A stretch of 64,000 nucleotides of DNA from Cladopsammia gracilis (GCA_022457155.1 JAJGOT010000038.1:186001-250000), one strand, 5' to 3'. Numbered from the stretch's first letter, positions 23,252 through 34,532 are shown. Numbers and translations are program-made. Notes: generated by a model not told the origin, from the sequence alone.

Positions 23252-23360
23252 AGGCCTCTAAGATCTCCCCGTGGTAAGGTACTTTGCTTATACTAGGTAA
23301 TGCAAACCGCATAAGGAATCAAATGTGGCCGACCTTAAATCCAAGAGACCTTACAAATTA
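23252..23360. repeat. Dispersed repeat shared with 57620-57700
   Basis: CCAGGCCTCTAAGATCTCCC, CGTGGTAAGG, then AATGTGGCCGACC..ATCCAAGAGAC occur in the same order at 57.6-57.7 kb. The likeness passes beyond the TIR end, so the two loci share a larger repeat unit. Confidence 0.65.
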
Positions 23361-23765
23361 TTTGGATTAACAGGAGAAAGAATAAAGCTAAAAGAAGTGA
23401 AAGAAAGCAATTAAATCGCGAAACGTGCAAGTTAGTTTGAACTCGCCATTTGTTGTTATCAAAGCGACAAAAACTTTAAAGCAGAGGTACGCTAAATAAA
23501 ATTTGCTTTCTTTTTGTCGTAAAGTGTCTTTTATCGATAAATTAGGCTTTATTCTCTAGATGCACATGACGACCAAATGTATTTTTGACATTAGAAATTT
23601 ATTAACAATGAGTTGAAAAGTTTTTCTTGTCAGTTTGCAAGAGAGTATTTTCACTTCGGTTCGGTTTCAAGTCTGAGTGACTCTTGCAAATTCTGAACGG
23701 TTTCCCTATAATTTTGCCCTGTACATTACAAACAACTAATCGCATGTTCCCTCGTTTAATTAAGA

Positions 23766-24020
23766 ATTAATATCACTTGTGTTTTCAGAAGCTGTAGTTG
23801 TAGTCATCGCTTCGCGACTCGGGCATTTTCTACAGCTACAGCTTCTGAAAACACGCGTGATATTAATCTTAATTTTACTTGGGCCCATACGATTAATATA
23901 CAAAACATAGCTTTGTAGGTCGCTTATATATAAAATGCAGCTTTGATTTTCTCGGCGCTAGAGGTAAATGTATTGAAACCTTTAGCAAGATTCTGATTAT
24001 AATAATATGTCACATTTTGA
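23766..24020. repeat. Foldback plus flank, repeated at the window's end
   Basis: ATTAATATCACTTGTGTTTTC with CAGAAGCTGTAG is mirrored by CTACAGCTTCTGAAAACAC..GTGATATTAAT (23766-23867). The flank TTACTTGGGCCCATACGATT..AAAATGCAGCTTTG up to TTTTGATATTA recurs at 63766-63964. A fragment of the same end is at 48856-48900. Confidence 0.75.
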
Positions 24021-24416
24021 TATTAAGAGAATAGAATCACCAATTGAACATTGTAAAGACAAACAAAAAGTGATCATGTTATCCCAGATATTTGTGTTTG
24101 CTGTTTAGGAGCTTTCTACAGCTATATGGTCCGTGACATTCCCAGAGATGTCGTTCTAAGCTTACAAGAAGCCCACCAATGTAAACAGGTCAGTAATCGA
24201 TCGATCGCATTTAAGGTGGCTCCAAGTAGTTTTTCTTGGGTCACACTTCCTTTTTTGAATGCGCCTATACATAATCTTACTTTAGCTCAATGATTCTGAA
24301 TTTGAAACCAGATGTTAGGCTTGGATGAACTTTGAGTCACCTTAAGATATTTGTGCTTTATTTCCAACACATCTACATATCGAATAGCACGATAGTGAAT
24401 CGATAAGCGTCGTTTG

Positions 24417-24831
24417 CTATTTCAAAAAGGAAATTGGTCTTTGAAGCGAAATAACAAACGTGGGAAGGTTGGAGCCTCCAGTGGGCACCATGTTGGAGGA
24501 ATCGCGGATTGGACTTGGTGGACAATTTAATGGCGGAATAAAGGTAAATTGTGGCGGGAGGCGCGGGTTCCGAAAGCTAAAATTTGAAGTATTTAAATGC
24601 AATGGACTCTTAAAATCTGTGGAATTATTTTCCTTGTTTCGGGATGGTGGCAGGACTACCCCTAGTGGGCTGCCCGACCCCGGGTTGTCCGCAGAAGAAG
24701 AGGGGAGGGGTTGGCCGTCCATGGGACTATGCTATTCTCTTGGCACATTCGTGTGCCTGCGCGAAGCGTGCGCAAATCGCGAGGATGACGTCATCTCGAA
24801 TTGCAGCTGGCTATTCTTGGTTTGCACTTAA
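24417..24831. other. GC-richer ORF-bearing stretch, unknown
   Basis: Both strands are open for about 100 codons. Plus: LGGQFNGGIKVNCGGRRGF and GGRTTPSGLPDPGLSAEEEG; minus: SFRNPRLPPQFTFIPPLNCP. I recognise no domain, no splice sites that bracket it, and no start context. It could be a dispersed repeat or a decayed exon. Confidence 0.25.
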
Positions 24832-25151
24832 GTCATATCAAAATTCAGCAGCATTTAAAAACAGATTTCGATTCCAAAATGTTAATGGCATTGTAAAGAG
24901 TCTAAAACCACACATCTAGACCAACGTTTAAAGCGCAAGAGCATTTCGTTGAAGAGTTAGAGGCGAACAAGTATTAGATATTTTTAGTTAAAATGTATGT
25001 AGCGGCCATCCATGTTTCCCACTTAGAGACACAAACATGGTGGAAAAAACTTCAAAGTCTTAATTACAACAAACATCCCATCACAAAAGATTGGATTCAC
25101 TACAAGTTCTATTTAATCGGCTTGTAAGTATCCATAATGTAAAAATAACTT

Positions 25152-25388
25152 TCAACCGGTTAAATTTTGTTTATTTTCAAGGCTTGTCTGAAATAGCCTG
25201 ACGAACTGTGTGACACAGTTAAAACCTTTACAAATCGGAAGCAAAACACCGTTAAAACCTGAAACGTTTTGTGGAGGATTGTAACACTGGTATCCACATA
25301 CTTTGTCAGAAACAGCTTTGTAAAATGTACAGTTAGGTTTTAGAATTTTAATGACGTCATGTGCAAACCAAGAATTGTAGAACGCCAT
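25152..25388 (-). CDS. Small cysteine-rich ORF, uncertain
   Basis: A 78-codon ATG-started frame reads MAFYNSWFAHDVIKILKPNC and then VCGYQCYNPPQN, LLPICKGFNCVTQF. It has five cysteines but no signal peptide and no family I can name. The segment AACCAAGAATTG upstream recurs (as TTCTTGGTTTGCAC near 24815) in the preceding block, hinting at a repeat. Weak call. Confidence 0.2.
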   Translation of the reverse strand: MAFYNSWFAHDVIKILKPNCTFYKAVSDKVCGYQCYNPPQNVSGFNGVLLPICKGFNCVTQFVRLFQTSLENKQNLTG

Positions 25389-26180
25389 TAGAATCGGTGA
25401 ACGTAGTTAAGTGTAATAAAAAAAGTTCATCAACAGATTTATGCATTCGACTGTGAGGGCATTCGTAGAGAGCTAGCAGTTCCTTTCTGGAGAGTGTAGC
25501 GGGCGTGCTTACGGCTTAGGTACTTAGGGGATTCGAGATTAGATCTTAGAGCTTAGAGGCTTCCAGACGTCTAGAACATCCCGTTTTTGTTTCGGCTCTT
25601 GTTTCATCAGTAATAACAAGAGCCTAAAAACTGATACTCTACCAGGTTAGAGAGGACTAATTGTAACGCATTTATATATAAATATGTTAAAATGCGCTTC
25701 ACAATGTTGACTAAGGATGAGATCAGCATATTAAGACGCGCGCAAATGGCAGCAGCCGTCAGTCCATTAAAGATGTCACTTCACCCACTCAACCCAACTC
25801 ATGAATGAGGGTGAACAGGCCAGAGCACAACGCCATGAACTACGTCCTCTTCTCTTTTCCAACAGTGAGGTACGTTCTTTAACGAATAGTTTCTTTTCAA
25901 TTGGTGTCAGGGGTAATCGAGAGATGAGAGAAACACAGAAGCCAGCGCGATAATCTCCCAGCACGCAGAAACTTGACACACAGAAAGAGAAAGAAGTACG
26001 TAGGCATTCTCTCGACTGCGCGTCCAGGTTTTGAAAGCGGTAAATGTTCGCGCGCTTTACAGGGTACTTTTTTGTCACAACCGTATTGGTTCTTTCTCTC
26101 AGAGAACGTGATGCAACGGGAGAAGCGAGGCTGTAAATGGAAACTAATGCTGTGCAGAGTTTATTGTGAGAACACAAACA

Positions 26181-26208
26181 CTGATGAAGGGGTTATCCCC
26201 GAAACGTC
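26181..26208 (+). ncRNA. Hammerhead-ribozyme-like motif, locus 2
   Basis: CTGATGA, A, a 4-bp hairpin GGGG-TTAT-CCCC, GAAA, C, GTC. Flanks allow an interrupted stem I: AACACAAACA before the core against TGACTGTCTTTGT after GTC pairs in three short blocks, as in type I hammerheads with internal loops. Stem III is the self-complementary ACGT. No PLE protein is visible nearby. Activity is inference. Confidence 0.55.
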
Positions 26209-26362
26209 TGACTGTCTTTGTCACAGTTTTTTCGGCACTCAGTTCAGTGAATTTCAATACTATCATTCACCGTGAGTGCTACGCAGCAAAAAAAATTGTC
26301 CTATAAGAACTATATTCGATGGAAGGGAACTTAATATGTCACAGTTAGGCACATTTCCTTCT

Positions 26363-27210
26363 CCTTATTCTGCACTGGTTGTTTTTAATCCATACGTCTC
26401 TTCCATAAGATCTTTTAGAGCCTGTGCACGTCCTTGCTCAGCGTAACACAGTGCTTCGACAATCTTGCCTTGCTTTAACAACAAACGCCACAAATAAGTA
26501 TACGCTGTCCGATGCATATCGCGATAGTTAATTTTCCACTCATCATTACAATTAAGTTCATCCCTAATGTGATTGAACATTGCAATACTGCGTTGAAATA
26601 AATCGATGGCATTTTCGCAATCGCCAAGGTTGTTATGGGCGTTGCCAAGATTAGCATAAGCCTGTCCTTCTCCTGCCTGTCTCCGACTTCTTTGAGACTT
26701 CTTTCAGATAAAGTTCATAGTAGTCTATTGCTTTTTTGTAATTGCCAAGGCCGTGATGGGTGTTGCCAAGATTACAATAAGCGCTTCCTTCTCCTGCCCT
26801 GTCTTCGACTTCCTTGGCAATCTTCAGAGGAAGTTCATGGTAGTCTATCGCTTTTTTGTAATTGCCAAGGCTGTGATGGGCGTTGCCAAGATTTCCATGA
26901 GCGATTCCTTCTCCTGCCCTGTCTCCTACTTCTTTGACAATCTTCAGACATAGTTCATGGCAGTCTATCGCTTTTTTGTATTTGCCAATGCCCTTCTCCT
27001 GCGCTGTCTCCGAGTTCTTTGGTAATCTTCAGAACAAGTTCATGGTAGTCTATCACTTTTTTGTAATTGCCAAGCCTGTGATGGGTGCTGCCAAGATTTC
27101 CAAGGGCGCGTCCTTCTCCTGCCCTGTCTCCGACTTCCTTGGCAATCTTCAGATGAAGTTCATGGTAGTCCATCGCTTTTTTGTAATTGCCTATTGCCTA
27201 TTGTAAAGGA
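26363..27210 (-). pseudogene. Tetratricopeptide-repeat gene relic
   Basis: On the minus strand 40-residue TPR units follow one another: NYKKAMDYHELHLKIAKEVG, DRAGEGRALGNLGSTHHRLG, and so on, about five units. They end with AIDLFQRSIAMFNHIRDELN, then TYLWRLLLKQGKIVEALCYA, EQGRAQALKDLMEETYG and a stop. Such TPR arrays (DRAGEG.A..NLG..HH.LG) are expanded in cnidarians, and EQGRAQAL is the usual lead into a CHAT domain, which is missing. One unit has lost about 35 bases and another has a frameshift (YLKEVSKKSE), so this copy is broken. It probably mediated protein-protein contacts in its intact form. Confidence 0.8.
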
Positions 27211-27392
27211 ATAGTGTTTCTGGGAGCTTCCATTTTCCAACCGTACTCTCTACCCCTCCCTGCTGGGTAGCCGCTTTGTGCAAACTCGTCCCAAGGGCCT
27301 TCTCCACTTTCAAAAAGGCGAGGCGGACGAAGAAGGCTCGTGCAGTATTTTGTCACATGACACACGATCGATAAATTAAGAATTTGTTGATG

Positions 27393-27553
27393 CTTAGCGT
27401 GCGTATATCGAGTTATGGATGCACGCGCGAAGTTTGGAGAGCACGAAAGATGCGTAAAAGTTGCACGAGGCGATAGCCGAGTGCAACTCTAGCTTCTTGA
27501 GTGCTCTCCAAACTTCCCAAGTGCATCCATAACTCGATATACGCACAGCTAAA
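27393..27553. mobile_element. Foldback element
   Basis: TTAGCGTGCGTATATCGAGT, then TATGGATGCAC and AAGTTTGGAGAGCAC, are mirrored at the right end (GTGCTCTCCAAACTT, GTGCATCCATAACTCG). The centre carries GTTGCACGAGGCGATAGCCG. Non-coding. Confidence 0.85.
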
Positions 27554-28027
27554 TGCATGAGCCAATTCTTTTACAACAGAGCGACATCAAGGATCTGCGC
27601 GAAGAAGCTTTTTTTATTGTGATAGAGCGCAAAATTCTCACAACGCACAAAAAGGTAAACACAACGCACAAAAAAGTAAACAAACGTGCCTATTGGCTGG
27701 TCGAAAACACGCCACATTTTTATACTTTGGTTTCAGGGAGAACATTTGATCCAGTTAACCATGTTAACCGATAACTGTGAATGAAAATCTCAAAATGTAC
27801 GGGGAAAATGGAGAAAATCAAAGCCAAATGAACTCAAGTGTCACTAAAAAGTGTTTTAAAAGTCAAAGACCAAAAGTTATCAAGGGTTTTGATTGTTCAA
27901 AACAATGTTTACGCTGCCGTGCACGGTGCAATTGGAGAAGACAGACTGCAGGAAACTTGCAGTTTTATCCTGGGCAACAACCACACTGTTATTTTGACCA
28001 ACAGCTATAGTGGGTGCAGCAGAAGAC

Positions 28028-29450
28028 TCATTGGCTGCTAACATTGCCAGCGTTGAAGCTTCTTGATAGGACATCACTACAATTGCGTAGCTGTGTAGTG
28101 GATGGTCGGGTATTGTAATGTGCAAGGCTTTGCTCGTTTCTGTGACCGGAGATAGCCATGATGTGCCTGTTGGGAATTCCAGCATTGGACCACAAAGTTA
28201 TTGCCGTCGCTCTGAGACTGTGGTTTGTGTAGGGATGCGATAGGGATGCTGCCTCACTGATATTTTTCATCATGGAGTCCAGCGAGTTCACCCCAACGGG
28301 ACGCGCTTCATACCAGACGTTGTCTTCTACGCTCCAATTCTTGGGAGGATATTGGAAAAACGCTTCGCACTTTGGGTTCAACTCGGTGAGGTAGAGCTTC
28401 AAGGCTTTATAGCCGTCGTTCGTTTCTTCTGTTTCGTACATTCTGGCGTACTTTTCCATGCTCGAAATGTCGCCAACTCCACCGGGGTGATTTTTTGATA
28501 CCTCAGCATGCGCCATTGTTGCGTAGTTTCGGTGCAATGGGTCTACTTCAAACTTCAAGCTGGTTTTTTTGAGGTTCCTCTGTCCCCCTCTACCCCTTCT
28601 GCAAAAGAAGAGAATCACATGGAACCAAACATTTCGAAGTAAGCCAAGAGGGGTGCTGGGTGACAGAACATGCGAGGATTTCAACCGCACCAAATCTTCG
28701 GTTTCAATCGTCGGTTTGTGTTTTACATTTTCTTTTCCGTGGCGTTTTAAGCTTACAACTTTGGCATTTAGCATCTCGTTTGACCTTTTAAACCTTGGGT
28801 CGGAAGATAGCTTCAGGCCATTGTTTAGTGGCTGTGCATTCAAGTATCTTTCAATTGAGTGGCGAAATCTAAGGAGCGTAGATTTACTGTAGTCATCTCC
28901 CGATTTGCTTCTGGCCTCTGCGTAAAACCTTCGCAAAATCGCATCCAGTTGGCCCGGCGACATATGTTCCAGCTGTGTCTGGATTTTTTTCTCCTTACAC
29001 CAAGCTAAATTCCAAGAGAAAAGAGGTAATAACAATTAATTTTGAGACAAAGCGTGACTATAATTTGTTGATTTGTTGCGAAAATGTTTGTCGCGTTTAG
29101 ATTTTTTGCGGCCTTGATTGTTTGGTAAATTCCCAATTAATAACTGTATACTTCGTTCCCCAGGTTGAACAAATTTAAAAACAACAATAAATACGGAAAT
29201 CTTACCTTTAAATGTTGTTAATGACCAATTGGTGACTTTTTTTGTTCCCAGTGAATGTCTTTCAGCCAAAATTTGCTGCAGCTGGTCTTCCGACAAATTT
29301 GCGAAACGCGAATCTTGCAAGTTTTTTTCGGCGTTATCTTTGTTGCTTGTTGGATCAGGACCTAAAAGGTCAATGCCGATAGAAAAATTGGGCTTCTTCC
29401 ATATTTTAAAGTGAAGGAAAACTGCACTGCAGTTTAACAGGACAGAAACT
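28028..29450 (-). CDS. Crypton/DUF3504-like tyrosine recombinase gene, two exons
   Basis: Exon 29450-29206 (start approximate, after a pyrimidine-rich tract ending GCAG) encodes RFANLSEDQLQQILAERHSL and NWSLTTFK. The donor AAAG|GTAAG and the acceptor TTTAG|CTTGG join exactly in phase (G|CT) to exon 29004-28028, which continues AWCKEKKIQTQLEHMSPGQ, YSKSTLLRFRHSIERYLN. The catalytic part shows FFCRRGRGGQRNL (box I arginine), THSLRAT-like NHSLRAT (HxxR) and ISGHRNEQSLAHYN (H and tyrosine nucleophile), so all recombinase residues are present. The last exon is open to TGA. Such domains are known from Crypton transposons and from domesticated vertebrate proteins of the KIAA1958/QRICH1/ZMYM type. 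No ATG lies in frame in the first visible exon, so at least one 5' exon is unseen. It is the only undamaged long coding locus in the window; element or host gene is undecided. Confidence 0.75.
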
Positions 29451-29539
29451 CTGCAGCCAGGTAAAAAAATGCTCACGTCATCTTATTTACGGACGGAGTG
29501 CATAAATAAAGATTTTGTTCATAGCGACTCAATAGGACT

Positions 29540-29660
29540 TATATAGGGCAAGCACGCGCGCTATGTTATAAAGGCGTTTTCGGAGGTTCTTTTCAGCGAT
29601 TAGCAGCCGTGTTTGTTTTCTAACAATCTGAAACCGTCACTGTTCAAACGACACGATGAC
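29540..29660. repeat. Dispersed repeat, second copy at 44366-44470
   Basis: GGCGTTTTCGGAGGTTCTTTTCAGCGATTAGCAG and the following GTGTTTGTTTT..CAATCTGAAAC match, in the same order, the stretch near 44.4 kb. Shown here in pieces: GGCGTTTT, TTTCAGCGATT, GTGTTTGTTTT. Confidence 0.6.
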
Positions 29661-29759
29661 ATAGAGTCTAAGATCCAAGTCTTATATACGATAGTCATGG
29701 TCAATATTGGAATAATGGCATCTTGCAAATGAGCTGTTGAATAAAGTTTGTCATGATTC

Positions 29760-29995
29760 GCTAATGGTTTAATCGTAATCCAATTTGGTGACCGTTATAT
29801 ACAGGTAAAAAATAATGAAATTGTGCATTCGGGAAGTCTAAAGGGTGACCGCGTCCACTATATACAGGTGACCGCTATATACAAGTAAACTTTACAGTAA
29901 ATATAAGGCACGATTTTTGGGAAGTTGTTCGGTGACCGTTATATATAGGGTGACCGCTATATACAGGGCCGTTATATACAGGTTTGACGGTACCC
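29760..29995. mobile_element. pogo-like repeat with GTGACCGCTATATACAG motifs
   Basis: GTGACCGTTATATACAGG or close variants occur at least five times, and the right end reads CAGGTTTGACGG, whose complement CCGTCAAACCTG resembles pogo/Tigger termini. Non-coding; left end unclear. Confidence 0.45.
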
Positions 29996-30185
29996 AGTCT
30001 GCAGTCTGTATTTACGTAGTCTGCATTTTATACCCAGTATACCCAGTCTGCAGTCTGCATTTTGTACTGACCGGTATGAGAATAGGGGGCTTATGCAGCG
30101 ACGACGGCAACGCCAAGGAAAGCGTCACTTGAAAAAAGGATTCGCGCTATTTTAAACTACTTTGCAGCTGTCCCAATTTGTTTAG

Positions 30186-30581
30186 TATTCTATTCACATA
30201 CATTTATATTCATGTTCAGTTGTAATAAGGTATGGGAAAAAGGATTTATCAGTGGACTAAGCCAAGCTGGGACAGCTTGGCTTAGGAAGTGTTCAAGATA
30301 CGACCCACGCGATTTTTGGGTGGGACTGGGTGGGCCGTCCACCTCTTCGTGGCTCCGCTGAAAAACTGAGCAAGAATGAATCATTTTCGCGCCAAACAAG
30401 AATTTATCATCGGCAATTACGTAATCGCACGTGATACTGCTAAACTAGCCATGAAAAACCCATTATTAAATGTATTTTAACTTCGCATATCATTATGAGT
30501 GTTGCGAATAGTATTCTATTCACATACATTCATATTCATGCTCAGTTGTAATAAGGTAAGGGAAAAAGGATTGATCAGCGC
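30186..30581. repeat. Direct repeats around the 3' repeat of the DIRS-type element
   Basis: TATTCTATTCACATACAT through AAAAAGGATT occurs at 30186-30256 and again at 30511-30581. The hairpin TAAGCCAAGCTG..CAGCTTGGCTTA lies at 30257-30283 between them, and GATACGACCCACGCGATTTT (30296-30315) is an inverted copy of a stretch at 34669-34694. Confidence 0.7.
30337..30511. repeat. 175-bp direct repeat, left copy
   Basis: GTCCACCTCTTCGTGGCTCC to GAATAG, nearly identical to 34703-34877, 4366 bases away, with only a handful of differences. The pair brackets gag and RT remnants on the minus strand, so they serve as the terminal repeats of a retroelement. Confidence 0.9.
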
Positions 30582-30864
30582 CCAACAGCCTTCACTGTTC
30601 CTTTAATAGTCTTAAATAATTGCACACCGGCTTACAACTTCCCAATCCTCAATTCTCAAACCTCCCTCATAACTTAGATCCCCAAGTGCAGTAAGACACA
30701 GTCACACGTTACAATTGTACTCAAACTAATCTATTATGAACTTCCATAACAACATCTTTCTCAGAAAAGAAACGATAGTACAAAGGTTAATTCATTCCAA
30801 AAACACTCTAGCCAACCCTAAAGTATTCTCATTCTTTTAAGTCGTCCCGACGCACCATCATGTT

Positions 30865-32200
30865 TCAGTACCTTGGCCAACTGAAGGTAATATAAGGTCC
30901 CCCCTTAATGGGTATTAGCCTGTGGGGAGTACGTTGGTCACCGGCAATAGCAGCATTCATCTGCCTCGAAAAAAACTGGGCTGCAGGTACTGCTAGACTA
31001 AATGAGACACATTTCCCAACCAGGCGTTGCAAGGTTTTCACTGTAACTTTGGAATTGTGGAGTATTTCACGGACAAGTTGCAGAAATTTCTCTTCCTTTT
31101 CTGGCTTTAAGCAGAACACCTCCCGAGAAGAATCCGCTGAAAATCACTTTACTTGGGAACAATATTGACTTTTGCAAGCCAAGGAAATAATAGCTCAATC
31201 TGACAACGTGGTAGGCAACCAGAAATATTGCCGACCTAGCCGCTGCAAGATGACGATCATTTACAGTGTTTATAGTAGCGTGTTCACCCTTATCGAGTGC
31301 CACCTGCAGTTCGCCATTATGACGATCATCGATATAGAGCAAACAAGGGATTCCAGAAGCTCTAAAGAAATTACTAGCCAATAGACCAGTAGTATGGTAT
31401 ACAAACGGGGAGATCTTCCACCGAAAAGGAAGGGTATTATAAGTGAAATACCACCCTCCCCATTGAATCGCAAAATACGTGCGGCTGTCTTCAGAGAGAA
31501 GAATGTGGTCATAGCCAGATTTATCGTCTAGGACCGTTTGGTAGGTGTCCTTGCCCACGTAACGCGGTAAATCTCATAGCCTATCTAAAGGGAAAGGCAA
31601 ATCACGTATCCATAAATTAAGATAACTCGCATGGGGACATGGCCTTGGCTTTGTTGGCTCAACTGTAAGGGAAAGAACAATAAACGGAGGGACAACCACA
31701 CCCACTCTCCCCAACGGCTCCAAATTTCAAACGCGTTATTAGTGTCTCCTCCACAAATGACACAAAGGGCGTGCATGATACATTGTTCTTAAACACCTTC
31801 ATCGGGCGCTCGCTTGAATCGAACAATTTCCCTTTAAAGCTTCCTTTAACAAAGCTTGAAAAACGGCTTAATCGAGACCTTGTCCCTTATCCACCCGAGA
31901 ATCTGTGCTTGTTGGGGAGAAGAGCTGTCCTGTGCAATGTACTGCCAATACTCGAAATGATTATGCAACTCCCCAGCTCGAAAGCAATTTGGGTCACGGA
32001 ACAATAACTCCGAAATATCACCAATTAACTCTCCGTTTTGTATTCTCTGTAATCTAACACGGTCACAGGCTGTCATTTCTCCACCGACCTCGACGGGGTT
32101 ACCGAGACAGTCGACCCAGGATATTGGAAGCTCAGTTTCTTTGCCTTGTAACTCCTGAAGTCGAAGGTCAAAGGAGTCAGATTTTTCCCAACACCACATG
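30865..32200 (-). pseudogene. DIRS-type reverse transcriptase relic
   Basis: Minus-strand frames in order: SSPQQAQILGWIRDKVSIKP (pre-RT), a damaged middle, YQTVLDDKSGYDHILLSEDS (first catalytic aspartate block), YFAIQWGGWYFTYNTLPFRW, ASGIPCLLYIDDRHNGE (the YIDD catalytic pair is intact), then FLQLVREILHNSKVTVKTLQ, RLVGKCVSFSLAVPAAQFFS. This order is that of DIRS-family RT. Several frameshifts and stops lie between blocks, mainly at 31560-31850. RNase H and recombinase are missing: similarity ends near 30865 and the 3' repeat follows 280 bases later. Confidence 0.85.
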
Positions 32201-32999
32201 TTCCCCTAGAAAAAAGGGGGTAGCGAGAAGACACCCTAAAACACTTATTCACAGAAAATCGAAGACCATATTCAAAACCACCCCCGTCAAAGTCAGCAGA
32301 GAAATAACAGCTTTGACCAGCGAGGCTGGAGGGCCCTTGAATCAAGGATACCCCTTTTTCAAAGTCGTTACAACTATGTTGACATAGACAGAGTAAAATA
32401 TGCACCAGATTGATTAACAGACACAAATGTTTGTTCAGTTATTAATGCAAAGAAGTAAGGGTTATCGGCCTGAAACGAGGGGATATCAGATCATTCCGTT
32501 CAATTCAAACGCAAAAAAGCATGATTCCGCTTGGCCGCATTGGGATCACGGCACATTACGAAGCGAGACGGTAAACATGTTTTGCTTTTGCCAAATTTGC
32601 ATTGAGCACGTTGCTTCGTTATGAGTAGAAGGAGGGAGAGAGAGAAGAAAATGTATGAACAGTACTCGTGGTCTCGCCATGGCCCAACTGCCCGCCTTCA
32701 TCTTTCGAAGCACAATGGAGTGGTTGCGGTGTGTTTTCCAAGGGAAACCGGCGGAAACATATTCAGGTTCAAGCGTAAAACGAGGCGTCATACATTACTG
32801 AATACCCGAAACCTGAATCGAGGTACGATACCATCGAATAATGTTATTAACATTTCGCTTTTTGGTCGCAACCGACAAGTTAATTACGTAGGAATAAGAT
32901 TGATGAAGTTGTCTTTTTATGTAAACAAAAAATATTAACCGATGCTAGAGTGTTTTCCATGTTATGCCCTATTTTGTCTTCCCGTTTATGTTATTCTAT

Positions 33000-33128
33000 T
33001 ATGAGGGGAATAAGTCGAGGGGAATAACTGGAGGGGAATAACTGGAGGGGAATAACTAGAGGGGAATAACTAGAGGGGAATAACTAGAGGGGAATAACTG
33101 GAGGGGAATAACTGCAGGGGAATAACTC
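33000..33128. repeat. 14-bp minisatellite
   Basis: About eight copies of AGGGGAATAACTGG/AG in tandem, inside the DIRS-type element between gag and RT. Confidence 0.95.
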
Positions 33129-33365
33129 AGCCCCGCACTCCCCTGTTACAATCAAAAGCCGCCACCAGCTTTTCAGACAGTTTATTATTGGCGGGGGAAT
33201 ATTCGATGTAATCCCCTACGAGAACAAAGGAAACCGAGCCATGTGGAAAATAAGCAATATTACAACACACAGCCTTGCACAGGGGGCTATCGACCTATAA
33301 CACCGGTGCGATCTATCGAGATCTAAGCACAACCTACTTGTCCGATTTGGGAGACGGTTTCCTTT

Positions 33366-33887
33366 GCCTGGACTTCAAATCCGGACAATCAGCGTTGATA
33401 TGACCTCGCCTGTTACAAAAATTACATCGCAAAGGAAAAGGACGAGACGGACATGCCACACCGGCGCCCCTATTCTCGTCCGCCTAAGTTTTCTTCGATT
33501 TGATTTCTTTTCTACCTTACAAACGATGTTCAGGACCTTCTCGTGGTCCTTATCTCTTAATAAGCGCATAACAAGATCTTTGTAGTGGTATTTCGACAAT
33601 TCCACCTTCTCCCTCGCTGTCTGATAAACGAGCCGATAGTAGTTCTTCTTGACATGAATACGGTCAGCGGCCTTGTTATGCGGAGTCTCCAACATCTCAA
33701 GCACCTCATACTTGTTAAACTCTGACAACGGGCGGGTAGCATAAGTCAAGATCCGTTCCACGAGGTTCTCAGGCGACGCGTTAGTCACCGCCTCTACTGA
33801 CTGCTTTAATTGTCTCACCTCCTCACGCAATCTCCGCAAAGAGACAAGAAGACTGCTAATCATCTCACACTTTAATGTGTGAAGCAC
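33366..33887 (-). pseudogene. DIRS-type Gag-like protein with zinc knuckle
   Basis: The minus frame reads LVSLRRLREEVRQLKQSVEA (coiled-coil-like), ASPENLVERILTYATRPLSE and AREKVELSKYHYKDLVMRLL. Near its end a one-base slip separates it from a perfect CX2CX4HX4C knuckle, CNFCNRRGHINADC, followed by a basic tail. Gag proteins of this kind package the element RNA. The slip near 33450 makes it non-functional as it stands. It lies between the 5' repeat and the RT on the same strand. Confidence 0.8.
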
Positions 33888-34069
33888 TTAGTGTTATGCA
33901 GAAAAACCCTCATAACAGGCCTTATGAAAAACAGAAACACCAGCTCACTTCTCGCGTTACCATGTATAAACATCCTACGGCAAGCACAGCCGAGTGAGAA
34001 AATACAAGTAAGACGACTTAGCAACGTTCAACAATTAACGATGACCCACTGTCATAACTCATAACAAAC

Positions 34070-34345
34070 ATCCAAAGACCGCATCAGCCGAAGGAAAAAG
34101 CAAAACACAAAGGACACCTTGCTTCTACCATTCGTAGCCATCCCACGATCGCAAAAGCCGAAGGAAATACAAACAAGCGAGTCCACGGCGTTTCTCTAGC
34201 TAAAAGCTAGACGCCACCGCCGAACAAAAACGGCCACCACGCTTGTACGGTTTATAACCATCCAACGACCAAAAAAGCCGAAGGAAATACAAATAAGCGA
34301 GTCCACAGCGTTCCTCTAGCAAAAAGCTAGACGCCGACTGCTAGT
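34070..34345. repeat. Imperfect tandem repeats in the element's leader
   Basis: AGCCGAAGGAAATACAAA..AAGCGAGTCCACRGCGT..CTCTAGC.AAAAGCTAGACGCC is repeated at a 120-base spacing (34156, 34276), with a partial unit at 34086. The CTAGC..GCTAG parts form small hairpins. Confidence 0.8.
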
Positions 34346-34532
34346 TCGTCAACTAGCCACGCGGAATAGCTCGACAATCTTTCCAAGAGGTTTCGATAAC
34401 AGGTCGCGATCCGGCCAAAAACCTTCCATTATTCTTTCAACCTTACTGTATGAGGAACCTGAAAGATACGACAGACAAGGGAAATATACCACGAAAAGTC
34501 AATAACAACTGAAAGAGAACTACCTGCAGTTC

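Noticed and set aside
25560..25640. CTGATGA near GAAAC-like sequence on the minus strand, as a fourth hammerhead
   Set aside because: CTGATGA lies inside a different hairpin (CTCTTGTT against AACAAGAG), and there is no stem II between it and GCCGAAAC, so the core cannot form.
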